From NCBI GenBank assembly GCA_045612065.1, contig JAZKYH010000066.1, forward strand, positions 1-64,000: a stretch of 64,000 nt of DNA, given 5' to 3'. This DNA comes from UBA1189 sp045612065. GTDB lineage: Bacteria; Bacteroidota; Bacteroidia; Bacteroidales; Bacteroidaceae. Of the stretch, positions 28,609-37,698 are shown piece by piece. Made by a program: the position numbers and the translations under genes. Every line of letters starts with the position of its first letter. Position 1 is the first letter of the stretch. Under the pieces are notes generated by a model. That model saw only the letters and a program-made list of their open reading frames with translations, did not search any database and was not told the origin of the DNA.

Positions 28609-31452
28609 ATGAGAAACAAATTCCTTAAATGCATGCTATTCCTCCTTTTAGGTTTGGCCTGCAATGTTATCAGCGCTGCCACTCCCGAGAGCGGAAAGAA
28701 GTATTATTTCGCTGCGCACACTAAGCAGAGCGACGGCACATATGTAGACCGCTACCTCTATGTCAACAACGGTTCATTGGCCAATGGAACAGCCTGTGAT
28801 AAAGCCAATCAGAACTATACTTGGGAGCTCATCGCCAATGGTACCGATGCATACTACATCAAGAACGGTTCAGGCAAATACCTCTCTTATGCCAACAAGA
28901 GCCTCAACGTTGCCGATGCAGCCTATAGTTTCAAGTTCACCAACGATGCCGTAGACAAGTCGAGCGGTGCACTCTCACTCTACAATCCCACTTCATCGGG
29001 AGGTAAGTACATGGTTATGGCAGCCAGCGGCTCGGGATACAACCAGAACAGCGTTCCTATCAACAACGGTTCATGGAGCTCTGATTTTCTGCTCTCTCCC
29101 ATAGTAGACACTGAGAGCCTTCCTTCGCTTGCCGTAGCAAGCCCCGAGTTGGCCAATGCCACCTTCACTTGGAACAATGAGGAGATTACCTCTACTCCCT
29201 ATTACATGGAGGAGGAGATAGAGATTACCGCCCCCACTCTTACACTCAAGACCTACAACAAGGCCTATAAGTTCGAAGGGTTCTTCACTGATGCAGCCTA
29301 TACCACTCCGTTGGCTTCGCCCACAATCGAGACCTTAACACCTGGCTTGACTATCTATGCCAAGTTCACCCTTGATGTTTTTTCGGCAAACTTTGGAGAT
29401 AAGTTGATACGTCTCAAGATGTTCCGCGATGCCAGCTATTCTGCAGGTCTGAAGAGCGCAGCCAACGATGCGGCAGGTTCGACTCAGGTGTGCGACCTCA
29501 CAGCCTCTACCGAGCTGTGGTATCTCGTGGGTAATGCCGATGAATTCAAGCTCTACAATAAAGCCGTGGGTGGCGACTATGCACTCCATGTAAGCGGCAC
29601 ATCAAATGGATCGGCAGCTACCATGACAGCAGCTGCATCTGCAACCACATGGAAGCTCATCACTAAGGATGGCGGTTATGCTATCGTCCCCTCTAATGCT
29701 ACAGGCATGAGTATCAATGCCTATGGAGGCAAGGGGGGCGACTTGAAGCTCTACAACGCCGGTGACCAAGGTGGTTGGTGGGTACTCGATGCCGTTTCAG
29801 AAAACGCATTCTCACTCAAGGTACAAGTCGACCAGGTGTGGGAATCAAGCCCCCGCGTAGCTGAGCTCAACATGACCCTCAACGGTGTAAACAGCAGCAC
29901 ACGCATCATGGGTAGCGTGGAAGAGAAGACCTACTATCTTCCCACCTATGCCACGACATTCTCACTTAGCTCTATGACCTATCGCGGTTATACCTTCAAT
30001 GGCTTTGCCGAAGGCGTAGAAAGCTACAAGGATCAAGAAATCCCTGCAGAGGGAATCAACATCACCGCTTCATACACTGCCAACGAGGAGCGCTCATTGT
30101 TCTACACTCCACGTGACGGACGTCCCTACCGTATTCCGGCTATTGCAACCGCACCCAATGGCGACATCTTTGCCGTTTGTGACTACCGCCCATGCGGCAA
30201 TGACATCGGTTATGGCGAAGTAGACCTTGTGTGCCGCGTATCTTCGGACAATGGCGTGACATGGACTGAAGAGAAGTGCATCGCTGACGGACAAGGCGAT
30301 GCTTACGCAGCGAATGACACCGCAAAGATATGGCAAGTAGGCTTTGGTGACCCCGCTATCGTAGCCGACTGCGAACGCAATGAGGTGCTCGTAATGAGTG
30401 TATGCGGTAACCAGACTTGTTGGGATGGCACTTTTGGAGAGGCCAACCCCAATCCTAACCGCGTAGCACGCATCCGCATCAAGTATGACGACGAGAAGAA
30501 AGAGTGGATATATGGAGAAGTTGAGGAGGTGACCTACGATATTTATCCCAAGTTCGTAGACAAGGCAGGCAACGTACATGCGGCATCACTCTTCATCGGT
30601 GCCGGCAAGATTTGCCAGAGCCGCGTGGTGAAGAAGGGCGACTACTACCGCCTCTACTGTGCCGTATGGAACGTAACAAAGACCCAGCGCCAACACCACA
30701 ACTATGTCATCTATTCTGACGACTTCGGACAGACATGGAATGTGTTGGGCAACCTTGGCTATAACAATTGCCCATCCAAGTATGGCAATGAGCCCAAGTG
30801 CGAAGAGCTCCCCGATGGTACTGTCGTCTTGAGCAGTCGTAAGAATGGCGGTCGCTACTTCAACCTCTTCACCTTCAATGACGACAGCTACACCACGGGT
30901 TCATGGGGTGCCGAGGCTTCAAGCAACGACATCACTGGTGGTCTCAGTTTCGGTGGCAACAGCACCAATGGCGAAATCTACAAGGTAGCGGCTATACGCA
31001 ATAGCGATGGTGCGAAGTGCGACATCATGTTCCAGTCAATCCCGACAGGAAGCGACCGCAGCAATGTTGCCATTTACTACAAGGAAATGGGATACAAGAC
31101 AGATGGATCCAATAAGTATACCCCCACCAGCTTCTCACAGGGTTGGACCAAGGGCAAGCACGTGAGCACCAAGGGTTCATGCTACTCTACCATGATTATG
31201 CAGGCTGATGGCCGCATCGCTTTCTTCTTCGAAGAGGAGCCGGGTGGCTATACCATGGTATACATCCCCTACACTATCGAGGAGCTCACAGGCGGCGCCT
31301 ACAGTGTTGACACCGATTATGTGGGCATTGAGGAGATGGAGATAGCTCCCAACTCTCAGTCCTCAACCGTCTACGACCTCATGGGCCGTAAGCTCGACAA
31401 AGCTGCCGAGCGTGGCATCTACATCGTAGGAGGCAAAAAAGTAATATTTTGA
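28609..31452 (+). CDS. Secreted exo-alpha-sialidase (GH33), 947 residues
   Basis: A signal peptide (about 1-23) leads into beta-rich, probably lectin-like modules: one at about 25-165 (KKYYFAAHTKQSDGT...YLSYANKSL) and a second near 260-390. The GH33 propeller begins near residue 505 (PYRIPAIATAPNGD), with VCDYRPCGNDIG, the Asp boxes SSDNGVTW and SDDFGQTW, EPKCEELPDGTVVLSSR, and a late segment with SCYSTMIMQADGRIAFFFEE, where the nucleophile Tyr is expected. The tail (VYDLMGRKLDKAAERGIYIV) matches the other secreted enzymes here. It lies 84 bases after the GH20-GH33 gene on the same strand and is probably co-transcribed. The replacement of HS by PC after DYR distinguishes it from the other two sialidases. 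Confidence 0.93.
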   Translation: MRNKFLKCMLFLLLGLACNVISAATPESGKKYYFAAHTKQSDGTYVDRYLYVNNGSLANGTACDKANQNYTWELIANGTDAYYIKNGSGKYLSYANKSLNVADAAYSFKFTNDAVDKSSGALSLYNPTSSGGKYMVMAASGSGYNQNSVPINNGSWSSDFLLSPIVDTESLPSLAVASPELANATFTWNNEEITSTPYYMEEEIEITAPTLTLKTYNKAYKFEGFFTDAAYTTPLASPTIETLTPGLTIYAKFTLDVFSANFGDKLIRLKMFRDASYSAGLKSAANDAAGSTQVCDLTASTELWYLVGNADEFKLYNKAVGGDYALHVSGTSNGSAATMTAAASATTWKLITKDGGYAIVPSNATGMSINAYGGKGGDLKLYNAGDQGGWWVLDAVSENAFSLKVQVDQVWESSPRVAELNMTLNGVNSSTRIMGSVEEKTYYLPTYATTFSLSSMTYRGYTFNGFAEGVESYKDQEIPAEGINITASYTANEERSLFYTPRDGRPYRIPAIATAPNGDIFAVCDYRPCGNDIGYGEVDLVCRVSSDNGVTWTEEKCIADGQGDAYAANDTAKIWQVGFGDPAIVADCERNEVLVMSVCGNQTCWDGTFGEANPNPNRVARIRIKYDDEKKEWIYGEVEEVTYDIYPKFVDKAGNVHAASLFIGAGKICQSRVVKKGDYYRLYCAVWNVTKTQRQHHNYVIYSDDFGQTWNVLGNLGYNNCPSKYGNEPKCEELPDGTVVLSSRKNGGRYFNLFTFNDDSYTTGSWGAEASSNDITGGLSFGGNSTNGEIYKVAAIRNSDGAKCDIMFQSIPTGSDRSNVAIYYKEMGYKTDGSNKYTPTSFSQGWTKGKHVSTKGSCYSTMIMQADGRIAFFFEEEPGGYTMVYIPYTIEELTGGAYSVDTDYVGIEEMEIAPNSQSSTVYDLMGRKLDKAAERGIYIVGGKKVIF

Positions 31453-31500
31453 TTGAGCCTTGAGCTTCGATTGAAATCTAAAGACAAACAACTTGCAGAG

Positions 31501-31534
31501 AAAGAGGGTGCGTCGTTTTGACGCACCCTCTTTT
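31501..31534 (+). terminator. Bidirectional terminator between the sialidase and lpdA
   Basis: AAAGAGGGTGCGTC pairs with GACGCACCCTCTTT, followed by T. Its symmetry lets it end both convergent genes. Confidence 0.88.
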
Positions 31535-31555
31535 GCATATTGCTCACAGCTCACT

Positions 31556-32911
31556 CTAAAGACACTCCTTCATGATTTCCGCCACAGTAGGATGAGCAAA
31601 CACCACACGTTCCAAATCGTCGGCGGTCATGCCCTGCTCGATGGCAATGCAGGCCGTGCTGATAATCTCACTGCAAGGATTGCCCATCATATGCACTCCC
31701 AGCACTCGTCCCGTGGTCTTTTCTACGATGATTTTGCATAGGCCTTCGCCCCCTTCGTTTTCAGCCACGAAACGCCCCGAGTAGGCCATGGGCAGTTTCA
31801 AGCAATCATGCTCGATGCCCTGCTGCTGAGCCTGCGTCTCGGTGAGTCCCACGCCTGCTACTTCGGGGTTGGTATATACGATTCCTGGTATGGCATCATA
31901 GGCCATGGCATCTTCATGTCCGCACAGGTTGTTGATGATTACCTCGGCCTCGCGGCTTGCCGTATGGGCCAACATCGAGAATCCCGTGACATCTCCAGCG
32001 GCATACACTCCCGGAATGTTGGTGCGCATCTTCTCGTCCACCTTGATGCCTCCACGCTCCAGCTCCACGCCCAAAGTCTCCAAGCCGTAGCCCTTCGTGT
32101 TAGGTCTGCGCCCCACGCTGAGTAGTATCTTCTCCGACTCTATGGTGTGCTCCTCCCCTTCGCTATCAACAAAGGTCACGCAGCATCCCTCGACACCGGT
32201 CACCCGACATGAGAGGTGGAAGTGCACCCCCTTCTTCGTATATTGTGTACGCAGCATAGCGCTTATTTCCGCATCCATGGCGCCCAGAATCTCGGGCATC
32301 ATCTCCACCACATGCACCTCGGCACCAAGGCTGTTGTAGAGCGATGCAAACTCCATGCCTATGACACCACCGCCAATGATGGTAATGCTCGCAGGAGCCT
32401 CCTTCAGCGCCAGCAGCTCACGATTGGTCACGATGGCCTCATTACCTCCCATGTCAAGTCCTGGGATGGGAGGCACAAAGGTCTCCGACCCCGTACAGAT
32501 GAGCAGGTTCTTAGCCTCGCAGGTCTGACCTTCGGCCGCGATGCGTATAGCCCCCTCATCGGTGCGCCCCTCAATCATGGCCTCTGCCTTCACCACCTGC
32601 ACGGCAGCATTCTTCATGCGCAGTCCGATTCCTGCCACGAGCTTGCGCATCACCTTCATCTTGCGGTCGCTCATCTTCTTGTAGTCCAGCTCGGCACCTT
32701 CGACGCGCAGACCATACTTCTCGCTCTTGCGGGCCTGGTCATACAGCTTGGCACTATAGAGCAATGTTTTCGTGGGTATGCACCCTTCGTTGAGACACAC
32801 GCCTCCGAGGTCTTTCTTCTCGAACAAGATTGTTTTCAAGCCCTTCTTTCCGGCTTTCTCTGCGGCCACGTATCCACCCGGACCGCCACCAATGATTGCA
32901 ATGTCGTACAT
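31556..32911 (-). CDS. lpdA: Dihydrolipoyl dehydrogenase
   Basis: A 451-residue flavoprotein that reoxidises lipoamide in 2-oxoacid dehydrogenase or glycine-cleavage complexes. The FAD motif is GGGPGGYVAAEKA, the redox disulfide C39/C44 lies in CLNEGC, the NAD motif is IIGGGVIGMEFASL, the second FAD motif is VYAAGDVTG, and the catalytic base is in AHPTVAEI. The frame is open 51 codons further upstream to 33064, but that stretch matches nothing and the ATG at 32911 (MYDIAIIGGG) is the family start. No E1/E2 genes are nearby. The similarity to other flavin disulfide reductases is lower than to LpdA. Confidence 0.95.
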   Translation of the reverse strand: MYDIAIIGGGPGGYVAAEKAGKKGLKTILFEKKDLGGVCLNEGCIPTKTLLYSAKLYDQARKSEKYGLRVEGAELDYKKMSDRKMKVMRKLVAGIGLRMKNAAVQVVKAEAMIEGRTDEGAIRIAAEGQTCEAKNLLICTGSETFVPPIPGLDMGGNEAIVTNRELLALKEAPASITIIGGGVIGMEFASLYNSLGAEVHVVEMMPEILGAMDAEISAMLRTQYTKKGVHFHLSCRVTGVEGCCVTFVDSEGEEHTIESEKILLSVGRRPNTKGYGLETLGVELERGGIKVDEKMRTNIPGVYAAGDVTGFSMLAHTASREAEVIINNLCGHEDAMAYDAIPGIVYTNPEVAGVGLTETQAQQQGIEHDCLKLPMAYSGRFVAENEGGEGLCKIIVEKTTGRVLGVHMMGNPCSEIISTACIAIEQGMTADDLERVVFAHPTVAEIMKECL

Positions 32912-33306
32912 GGTATGTGTTTTTAATATGAGTTTGTCTCGACAAATGTACATAAAACAATTGAGAAAACTCTCTATTCCCAAGCAAAAACCATCAGCTG
33001 GAGAACGAAATGGGCGACACAACCGCTCGCTCATATTTTTCTTGTCAATTGTAGTATTCTTCAAAAAATTATTTTTAACTTTGCGACGTAACGTCGCTTA
33101 GATACTTGCACTCGCTGTGAAAAATATTGAAGTAAACTTCACGTTTCTCGCTCGTTTATTCGTATCTTTGCAATGGAACTGCGAAGATACTTGCGCTCGC
33201 TGTGAAAAATATTGAAGCAAACTTCACATTTCTCGCTCGCTTATTCGTATCTTTGCGGGACTGAACAACGAAATTTTATTTTCATTCACTTAATATCATC
33301 AAGACA
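32912..33306. other. 395-base gene-free region with a duplicated promoter
   Basis: No gene is supported here. It holds a possible lpdA -7 box on the minus strand (TACATTTG, 32943-32950), a plus-strand TAACTTTG at 33076-33083, and the two copies of a 72-base repeat described separately, each ending in TATCTTTG, in front of tdh. Confidence 0.8.
33100..33256 (+). repeat. Direct repeat carrying two promoter copies upstream of tdh
   Basis: Copy 1 is 33100-33171 and copy 2 is 33185-33256, offset by 85 bases and differing at only a few positions. Each begins AGATACTTGC, includes CTCGCTGTGAAAAATATTGA and CTCGCTCG, and ends TTATTCGTATCTTTGC. The -7 boxes are 33163-33170 and 33248-33255. The -33 position is degenerate (TTCA). 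The same end sequence, with a good TTTG, occurs before folP at 39309-39339. Confidence 0.85.
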
Positions 33307-34332
33307 ATGAAAGCGTTAGTAAAGAAAGAGCCCATGAAGGGCATTTGGATGGAAGAGGTTCCCATGCCCGAAGTAGGCGTTAACGATGTGCTCATCAAGA
33401 TCAAGAAGACAGCCATCTGTGGCACCGACCTCCACATCTACAAGTGGGACGAGTGGAGCCAGAAGACCATCAAGACTCCCATGACCATCGGTCACGAATA
33501 TGTGGGTGTGGTAGCTGAGGTAGGCCCCGGCGTACGCAACTTCAAGGTGGGCGACCGCGTTACAGGTGAGGGTCACATCGCTTGCGGCCACTGCCGTAAC
33601 TGCCGCCGTGGTCTCCAGCACATCTGTGAGAACAGCATCGGTGTGGGCGTGAACCGTGACGGTGCTTTTGCTGAGTACCTCTGCATCCCCAGCCAAAACG
33701 TGGTAAAACTCGACGACCGTATCTCTGACGATATGGCCGCTATCATGGACCCCTTCGGTAACGCGACACATACAGCCCTCTCATTCCCCTTGCTCGGTGA
33801 GGACGTGCTCATCACCGGTGCAGGTCTCATCGGCACCATGGCTACTGCCATCGCCAAGTTTGCCGGTGCCAAGAACATTGTGGTTACCGACCTCAGCGAC
33901 TATCGTCTCGACATTGCCAAGAAGATGGGTGCTACCTGCACTGTAAACGCCTCTAAGGGAGAGACCGTACAGGGCGCCATGGACCAGCTCGGCATCCGCG
34001 GCTTCGACGTGGGTCTCGAGATGTCAGGTGCTCCCGTAGCCTTCCGCGAGATGGTGGCCAAGATGTACAACGGCTCTAAGATTGCACAGCTCGGTATCCT
34101 TCCTCCGACAACCACTGTTGACTGGAGCGAGATTATCTTCAAGGCACTTACCATCAAGGGTATCTATGGCCGCGAGATGTGGGAGACATGGTACAAGATG
34201 GAGCAGATGCTCGTATCGGGCCTCGACCTCACCCCGGTCATCACTCACCACTTCCCCGTTGCCGAGTTCCAGAAGGGCTTCGACGTAATGGAGTCAGGTC
34301 AGTGCGGTAAGGTAATCCTCGACTGGGAATAA
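33307..34332 (+). CDS. tdh: L-threonine 3-dehydrogenase
   Basis: A 341-residue zinc alcohol dehydrogenase-type enzyme that oxidises threonine to 2-amino-3-oxobutyrate, the first step of threonine breakdown to glycine and acetyl-CoA. The catalytic zinc ligands lie in AICGTD (Cys38) and IGHEYVG. The structural zinc loop is CGHCRNCRRGLQHIC. The NAD site is VLITGAGLIGTMA. Length and the family-specific start (KEPMKGIWMEEVPMPEVG) are typical. The usual partner kbl is not adjacent. It has a duplicated promoter upstream and its own terminator. Confidence 0.95.
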   Translation: MKALVKKEPMKGIWMEEVPMPEVGVNDVLIKIKKTAICGTDLHIYKWDEWSQKTIKTPMTIGHEYVGVVAEVGPGVRNFKVGDRVTGEGHIACGHCRNCRRGLQHICENSIGVGVNRDGAFAEYLCIPSQNVVKLDDRISDDMAAIMDPFGNATHTALSFPLLGEDVLITGAGLIGTMATAIAKFAGAKNIVVTDLSDYRLDIAKKMGATCTVNASKGETVQGAMDQLGIRGFDVGLEMSGAPVAFREMVAKMYNGSKIAQLGILPPTTTVDWSEIIFKALTIKGIYGREMWETWYKMEQMLVSGLDLTPVITHHFPVAEFQKGFDVMESGQCGKVILDWE

Positions 34333-34356
34333 TCTCTCTCTAGACTTGATAGTATG

Positions 34357-34391
34357 GAGGGTGTGTCTTTGCTTGACACACCCTCTTTTTC
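34357..34391 (+). terminator. Terminator of tdh
   Basis: GGAGGGTGTGTC pairs with GACACACCCTC around a short loop and is followed by TTTTTC. Confidence 0.88.
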
Positions 34392-34397
34392 TATTCT

Positions 34398-34465
34398 AAC
34401 CACAGATTGCAGGGATTGCATAGATTCGTAAAATGAAATCCGAGTAATCCGAGTAATCGGTGGTT
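34398..34465. repeat. Imperfect palindrome built from ACAGATT/GAGTAAT words
   Basis: AACCACAGATTGC at the left is matched by the complement of GAGTAATCGGTGGTT at the right, giving a long imperfect hairpin just past the tdh terminator. It has no T run and no reading frame. It looks like a dispersed intergenic REP-like element. Confidence 0.65.
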
Positions 34466-34536
34466 GATGAAAGAAAAAAAGAAGGGAAAGACACCGGTGT
34501 CTTTCCCCTTTTCTCGTTATAGGCCCTCGGGACTCA

Positions 34537-34866
34537 TTAGTCCACCTGTCCCAGGCTATTTCCATATTCCATCTCGGCCTGCACCACGAGCTCGATGTCC
34601 TCGGGGAGCCAGTCGCCAATCTTGTCCTTCTTGGCCTCCTTCACGATGTAGGCCACAATCTTTTCGGTGTCAATCTCCACGAAGCCGTCGGCATCGGGTT
34701 TGGCATCGAGCAGACCACTGCTGAAGTAGTAGTCGGCAATGACGTCGATGATGTAGTAGAGGTCGTCATCGGTGAACTTCTCCTTGAGCTCTACGGGCAA
34801 GAAGTTGCGGATAAACTCGACGGTCTTGTCATCGTCAAGGTCGTCCATGAGGAATTCGTCGTTCAT
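34537..34866 (-). CDS. Small acidic protein of unknown function
   Basis: 109 residues, strongly acidic (for example FLMDDLDDDKTVEF and FTDDDLYYIIDVIADYYF), with no Cys, no signal peptide and no membrane helix. I do not recognise a named domain; it looks like a conserved Bacteroidetes hypothetical, probably helical. It is the last of three genes in the same direction (rubrerythrin, thioredoxin, this one), separated from trxA by 103 bases that hold a hairpin-type repeat, so it may or may not be in that transcript. The reading frame is supported by its position between neighbours and its ATG at 34866. Confidence 0.7.
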   Translation of the reverse strand: MNDEFLMDDLDDDKTVEFIRNFLPVELKEKFTDDDLYYIIDVIADYYFSSGLLDAKPDADGFVEIDTEKIVAYIVKEAKKDKIGDWLPEDIELVVQAEMEYGNSLGQVD

Positions 34867-34895
34867 ATTGTTTTTTTGTTTAGTGTATAGGGTGT

Positions 34896-34960
34896 AGTGT
34901 TTAGGATTTAGTGTTTTCCACGTTGTTACTCGATGGATGGCACTCTAAACCCTAAACTCT
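34896..34960. repeat. Inverted repeat of TTTAGGGTTTAG-type words
   Basis: AGTGTTTAGGATTTAGTGT (34896-34914) is complementary to ACTCTAAACCCTAAACTCT (34942-34960), giving a hairpin in the gap between trxA and the small acidic protein gene. No T run follows on either strand, so it is not a standard terminator. Confidence 0.65.
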
Positions 34961-34969
34961 GAACGGGCA

Positions 34970-35284
34970 TTAGAGCAAAGCCTCGATTTTCTCGGCGAAG
35001 GCTGCCTTGGTGGCTGCGCCTACGGTCTTGTCCACTACCTCACCATTCTTGATGAAGAGCACGGTGGGGATGTTGCGGACACCGAACTTTGAGGTGAGGT
35101 CATCATTGTCGTCTACATCGCACTTGCCGATGATAACACGACCCTCATACTCCTCGGCCAAAGCCTCGATATCGGGAGCAATCTTCTTGCAGGGGCCACA
35201 CCATGTGGCCCAGAAGTCTACTACTACGGGTTTTCCCTGTGCTATGAGCTCATCGAAATTGCTGTCTGTGATTTGTATTGCCAT
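34970..35284 (-). CDS. trxA: Thioredoxin
   Basis: A 104-residue thioredoxin with the active site WCGPC (C29 and C32) in VVDFWATWCGPCKKI, the cis-Pro region NIPTVLFI, and the late KNGEVVDK. It reduces disulfides in the cytoplasm; no signal peptide is seen. It begins 25 bases after the rubrerythrin stop and is probably co-transcribed with it from the promoter at 35923-35953, giving an oxidative-stress pair. Confidence 0.96.
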   Translation of the reverse strand: MAIQITDSNFDELIAQGKPVVVDFWATWCGPCKKIAPDIEALAEEYEGRVIIGKCDVDDNDDLTSKFGVRNIPTVLFIKNGEVVDKTVGAATKAAFAEKIEALL

Positions 35285-35309
35285 GTCAATTATACTTTTA
35301 ATTTTGTGA

Positions 35310-35843
35310 TTAATAATTTTCGGGTTTGATTTGGAAGTGAGCCTGAGCGTGGTCGCATACAGGGCATACCTCGGGAGCCTGCTTACCTACACAGATGTGG
35401 CCACAGTTACGGCACTGCCAGATGCAGTCGCCATCGCGTGAGAAAACGAGCTTGCCCTTCACATTCTCGAGCAACTTGAGGTAGCGCTCCTCGTGCTCCT
35501 TCTCAATCTTGGCTACGCCCTCGAACTGCTCGGCAATAGCGATGAAGCCCTCTTCGCGAGCCTCCTTGGCCATCTGAGCATACATCTCGGTCCACTCTTC
35601 GTGCTCACCTGCTGCTGCAGCGAGGAGATTCTCGGCGGTGGTGCCGATGCCACCCAAGTGCTTGAACCACATCTTGGCGTGCTCCTTCTCATTGTCGGCT
35701 GTCTCCTGGAAGATAGCAGCAATCTGCTCATAACCCTCCTTCTTGGCCTTTGATGCAAAGTAGGTATACTTATTACGTGCTTGTGACTCGCCTGCAAATG
35801 CCATCTGCAGGTTCTTCTCGGTTTTTGTTCCTTTAAGTTCCAT
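35310..35843 (-). CDS. Rubrerythrin
   Basis: 177 residues. The N-terminal four-helix ferritin-like domain (about 1-140) has the di-iron Glu/His set in AGESQARNKYTYFA, DNEKEHAKMW and VAKIEKEHEERY. The C-terminal rubredoxin-like domain has paired Cys knuckles CRNCG and CPVCDH. It scavenges hydrogen peroxide in anaerobes. The domain order is that of classical rubrerythrin. It heads the group rubrerythrin-trxA with its own strong promoter. Confidence 0.95.
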   Translation of the reverse strand: MELKGTKTEKNLQMAFAGESQARNKYTYFASKAKKEGYEQIAAIFQETADNEKEHAKMWFKHLGGIGTTAENLLAAAAGEHEEWTEMYAQMAKEAREEGFIAIAEQFEGVAKIEKEHEERYLKLLENVKGKLVFSRDGDCIWQCRNCGHICVGKQAPEVCPVCDHAQAHFQIKPENY

Positions 35844-35922
35844 AGTCGTTATGTTTTTTTTAAGTTTTTGTTAATCTCTTGTGCAAGCGAATGGGCGTAG
35901 CCAATCTTCGCCATTCACATTG

Positions 35923-35953
35923 CAAAGTTAGGAGATATTTGTTTTATTCCAAA
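35923..35953 (-). promoter_or_regulatory. Promoter of the rubrerythrin-trxA group
   Basis: On the minus strand TTTG (35950-35953), a 19-base spacer, then TAACTTTG (35923-35930). The rubrerythrin start is 79 bases downstream. Confidence 0.8.
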
Positions 35954-35969
35954 TAGTATGTTACATTTT

Positions 35970-36284
35970 TTACGCCTCGCCCTTGAAGTCGCTCAAGCGG
36001 GGGATGTAGGTGCCCTTTCCCTGCTCGGGTAAGCGGATGGGGCCAAAGGTCTGCTCATACTTCTTGAGGTTGTCCTGCAAGGCCAGCATGAGGCGCATGG
36101 CGTGCTCGGGGGTGAGGATGGCACGTGTCTGCACCTGTGCCTTAGGCATGCCGGGGAGCACGCGGATGAGGTCCATGATGAACTCGGACGATGAGTGCGA
36201 GATAACTGCCAGGTTGCAGTAGATGCCCTGCGCTACATCTTCCTTCAATTCTATTTGGAGCTGGTTTTCGGGTTTCTTTTCCAT
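35970..36284 (-). CDS. DUF3467 family protein
   Basis: 104 residues matching the DUF3467 family of small bacterial proteins, seen in the segments EGIYCNLA-like (AQGIYCNLAVISHSSSEF), FIMDLIRVLPG, and VQTRAILTPEHAMRLMLAL. No signal or membrane segment is present and the function is unknown. It lies between ftsZ (112 bases before it) and rubrerythrin, in the same direction as both. Confidence 0.88.
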   Translation of the reverse strand: MEKKPENQLQIELKEDVAQGIYCNLAVISHSSSEFIMDLIRVLPGMPKAQVQTRAILTPEHAMRLMLALQDNLKKYEQTFGPIRLPEQGKGTYIPRLSDFKGEA

Positions 36285-36396
36285 ATTATTGTCAATATTT
36301 ATTGTGGTAACTCAGAAGCTAAAGAGTTTTCGCATCGCTCAGGAGTTTAGACACCAGTCCGCCTGCTGCATCACATTTGCCTACACTCCTGAGGAT

Positions 36397-37671
36397 TTAT
36401 GCATTCATTCTTTTTGCCTCCAAATCGGTGAGATCCTGCTTGGTGCGGGCATAGGTGGGCAGCGAGTCGAGCGCATCGATGAGGTCGTCATTGAAGAGGT
36501 CGCCACCGTCCATAATAAAGAAGTGGATGGTGCGCTTGGCGGTGAGGTCGTCTCCACCATAATAGCGGGAAATCATCTCGCCCACCTTCTTCTCTTCTTC
36601 CTCACGCTTGGCCTGCTCCTCGGCACTCTCTTCGGGTGCCTTCTTGGGTGTACGGTCGAGCTGGATGGTGGTATTGCTCATACCTGGAATGTTGCTCACG
36701 CCGAAGCCCGTAGCAAGGATAGTAATCTTCACCTCCTCATCGAGGTTGTCGTCGGTAGCCAGACCCCAGATAACCTCAATATCCTTACTGATGAACTTTT
36801 CGGTAAAGCGATTTATCTCTTCCATCTCCTCCACCATAAGCGGATGTTTGGTGCTGCCATAGATATTGAAGAGGATTTTCTTAGAGTTGTATATATCGTT
36901 GTCGTTGAGCAGGGGCGAGTGCAATGCACTTTCAATAGCCTCAGCCAAGCGACGCTCTCCCTTACCTATACCGTAACTCATGATAGCCACACCACCATCC
37001 TTGAGAACCTTGCTCACATCTCGGAAGTCGAGGTTGATGATACCCTCGGCGGTGATAATCTCAGAAATACTCTTCACGGCAATGGTGAGCGTGTCGTCCA
37101 CGCGACGGAAAGCGTCATACACATTGCTGTTCTGATAAATGTCGAAGATGCGTTCATTGTTGATGACGAGCAGCGCATCGACATGTTGCGAGATGGCCTC
37201 AACACCCTTGAGCGCCTGCTCAATCTTGGGACGTTGCTCAAACTTGAACGGGATGGTCACTACACCTATGGTAAGCATTCCCGCCTTCTTGGCCTCGCGC
37301 GCTACGACAGGAGCGGCTCCAGTACCCGTACCGCCACCCATACCGGCTGTGATGAACACCATTTCGGTGCTGTCGTTGAATTGAGCACGGATGTCCTCGA
37401 CATTCTCCTCAGCTGCCTGACGTGCCACCTCGGGGTCGTTACCTGCACCGAGTCCTTTGGTAGTCTCGCGACCGATCTGCAACTTTACAGGGATTTCAGA
37501 TTTGGCCAATGCCTGATTGTCGGTATTGCACAAGACAAATGACACATCTCGTATGCCAGTGCGGTACATGTTCTTTACGGCATTACCACCGCCACCACCT
37601 ACACCAATAACCTTAATGATGTTGTTTGTCTCGGTTGGCAAATCGAAGGGCATAATATCGTTATCGTTCAT
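36397..37671 (-). CDS. ftsZ: Cell division protein FtsZ
   Basis: A 424-residue tubulin-like GTPase that forms the division ring. It has GVGGGGGNAVKNMYRTG at the N-terminus, the tubulin signature GGGTGTGAAPVVA, and the synergy-loop region with NLDFRDV. A charged linker rich in Glu/Lys (about 340-380) leads to a C-terminus ending DSLPTYARTKQDL...RMNA. The usual FtsA-binding tail consensus is degenerate here (PTYARTK), as in other Bacteroidetes. It starts 27 bases after ftsA. The long open frame on the opposite strand (36223-37542) is an antisense shadow and was rejected. Confidence 0.97.
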   Translation of the reverse strand: MNDNDIMPFDLPTETNNIIKVIGVGGGGGNAVKNMYRTGIRDVSFVLCNTDNQALAKSEIPVKLQIGRETTKGLGAGNDPEVARQAAEENVEDIRAQFNDSTEMVFITAGMGGGTGTGAAPVVAREAKKAGMLTIGVVTIPFKFEQRPKIEQALKGVEAISQHVDALLVINNERIFDIYQNSNVYDAFRRVDDTLTIAVKSISEIITAEGIINLDFRDVSKVLKDGGVAIMSYGIGKGERRLAEAIESALHSPLLNDNDIYNSKKILFNIYGSTKHPLMVEEMEEINRFTEKFISKDIEVIWGLATDDNLDEEVKITILATGFGVSNIPGMSNTTIQLDRTPKKAPEESAEEQAKREEEEKKVGEMISRYYGGDDLTAKRTIHFFIMDGGDLFNDDLIDALDSLPTYARTKQDLTDLEAKRMNA

Positions 37672-37698
37672 ATCGTATATTATCGTTTTGTTCTGTTT

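Noticed and set aside
36223..37542. A 439-codon open frame on the plus strand over ftsZ
   Set aside because: It is antisense to ftsZ, which has all tubulin motifs and the expected start. The translated sequence is low in complexity and matches nothing I know.
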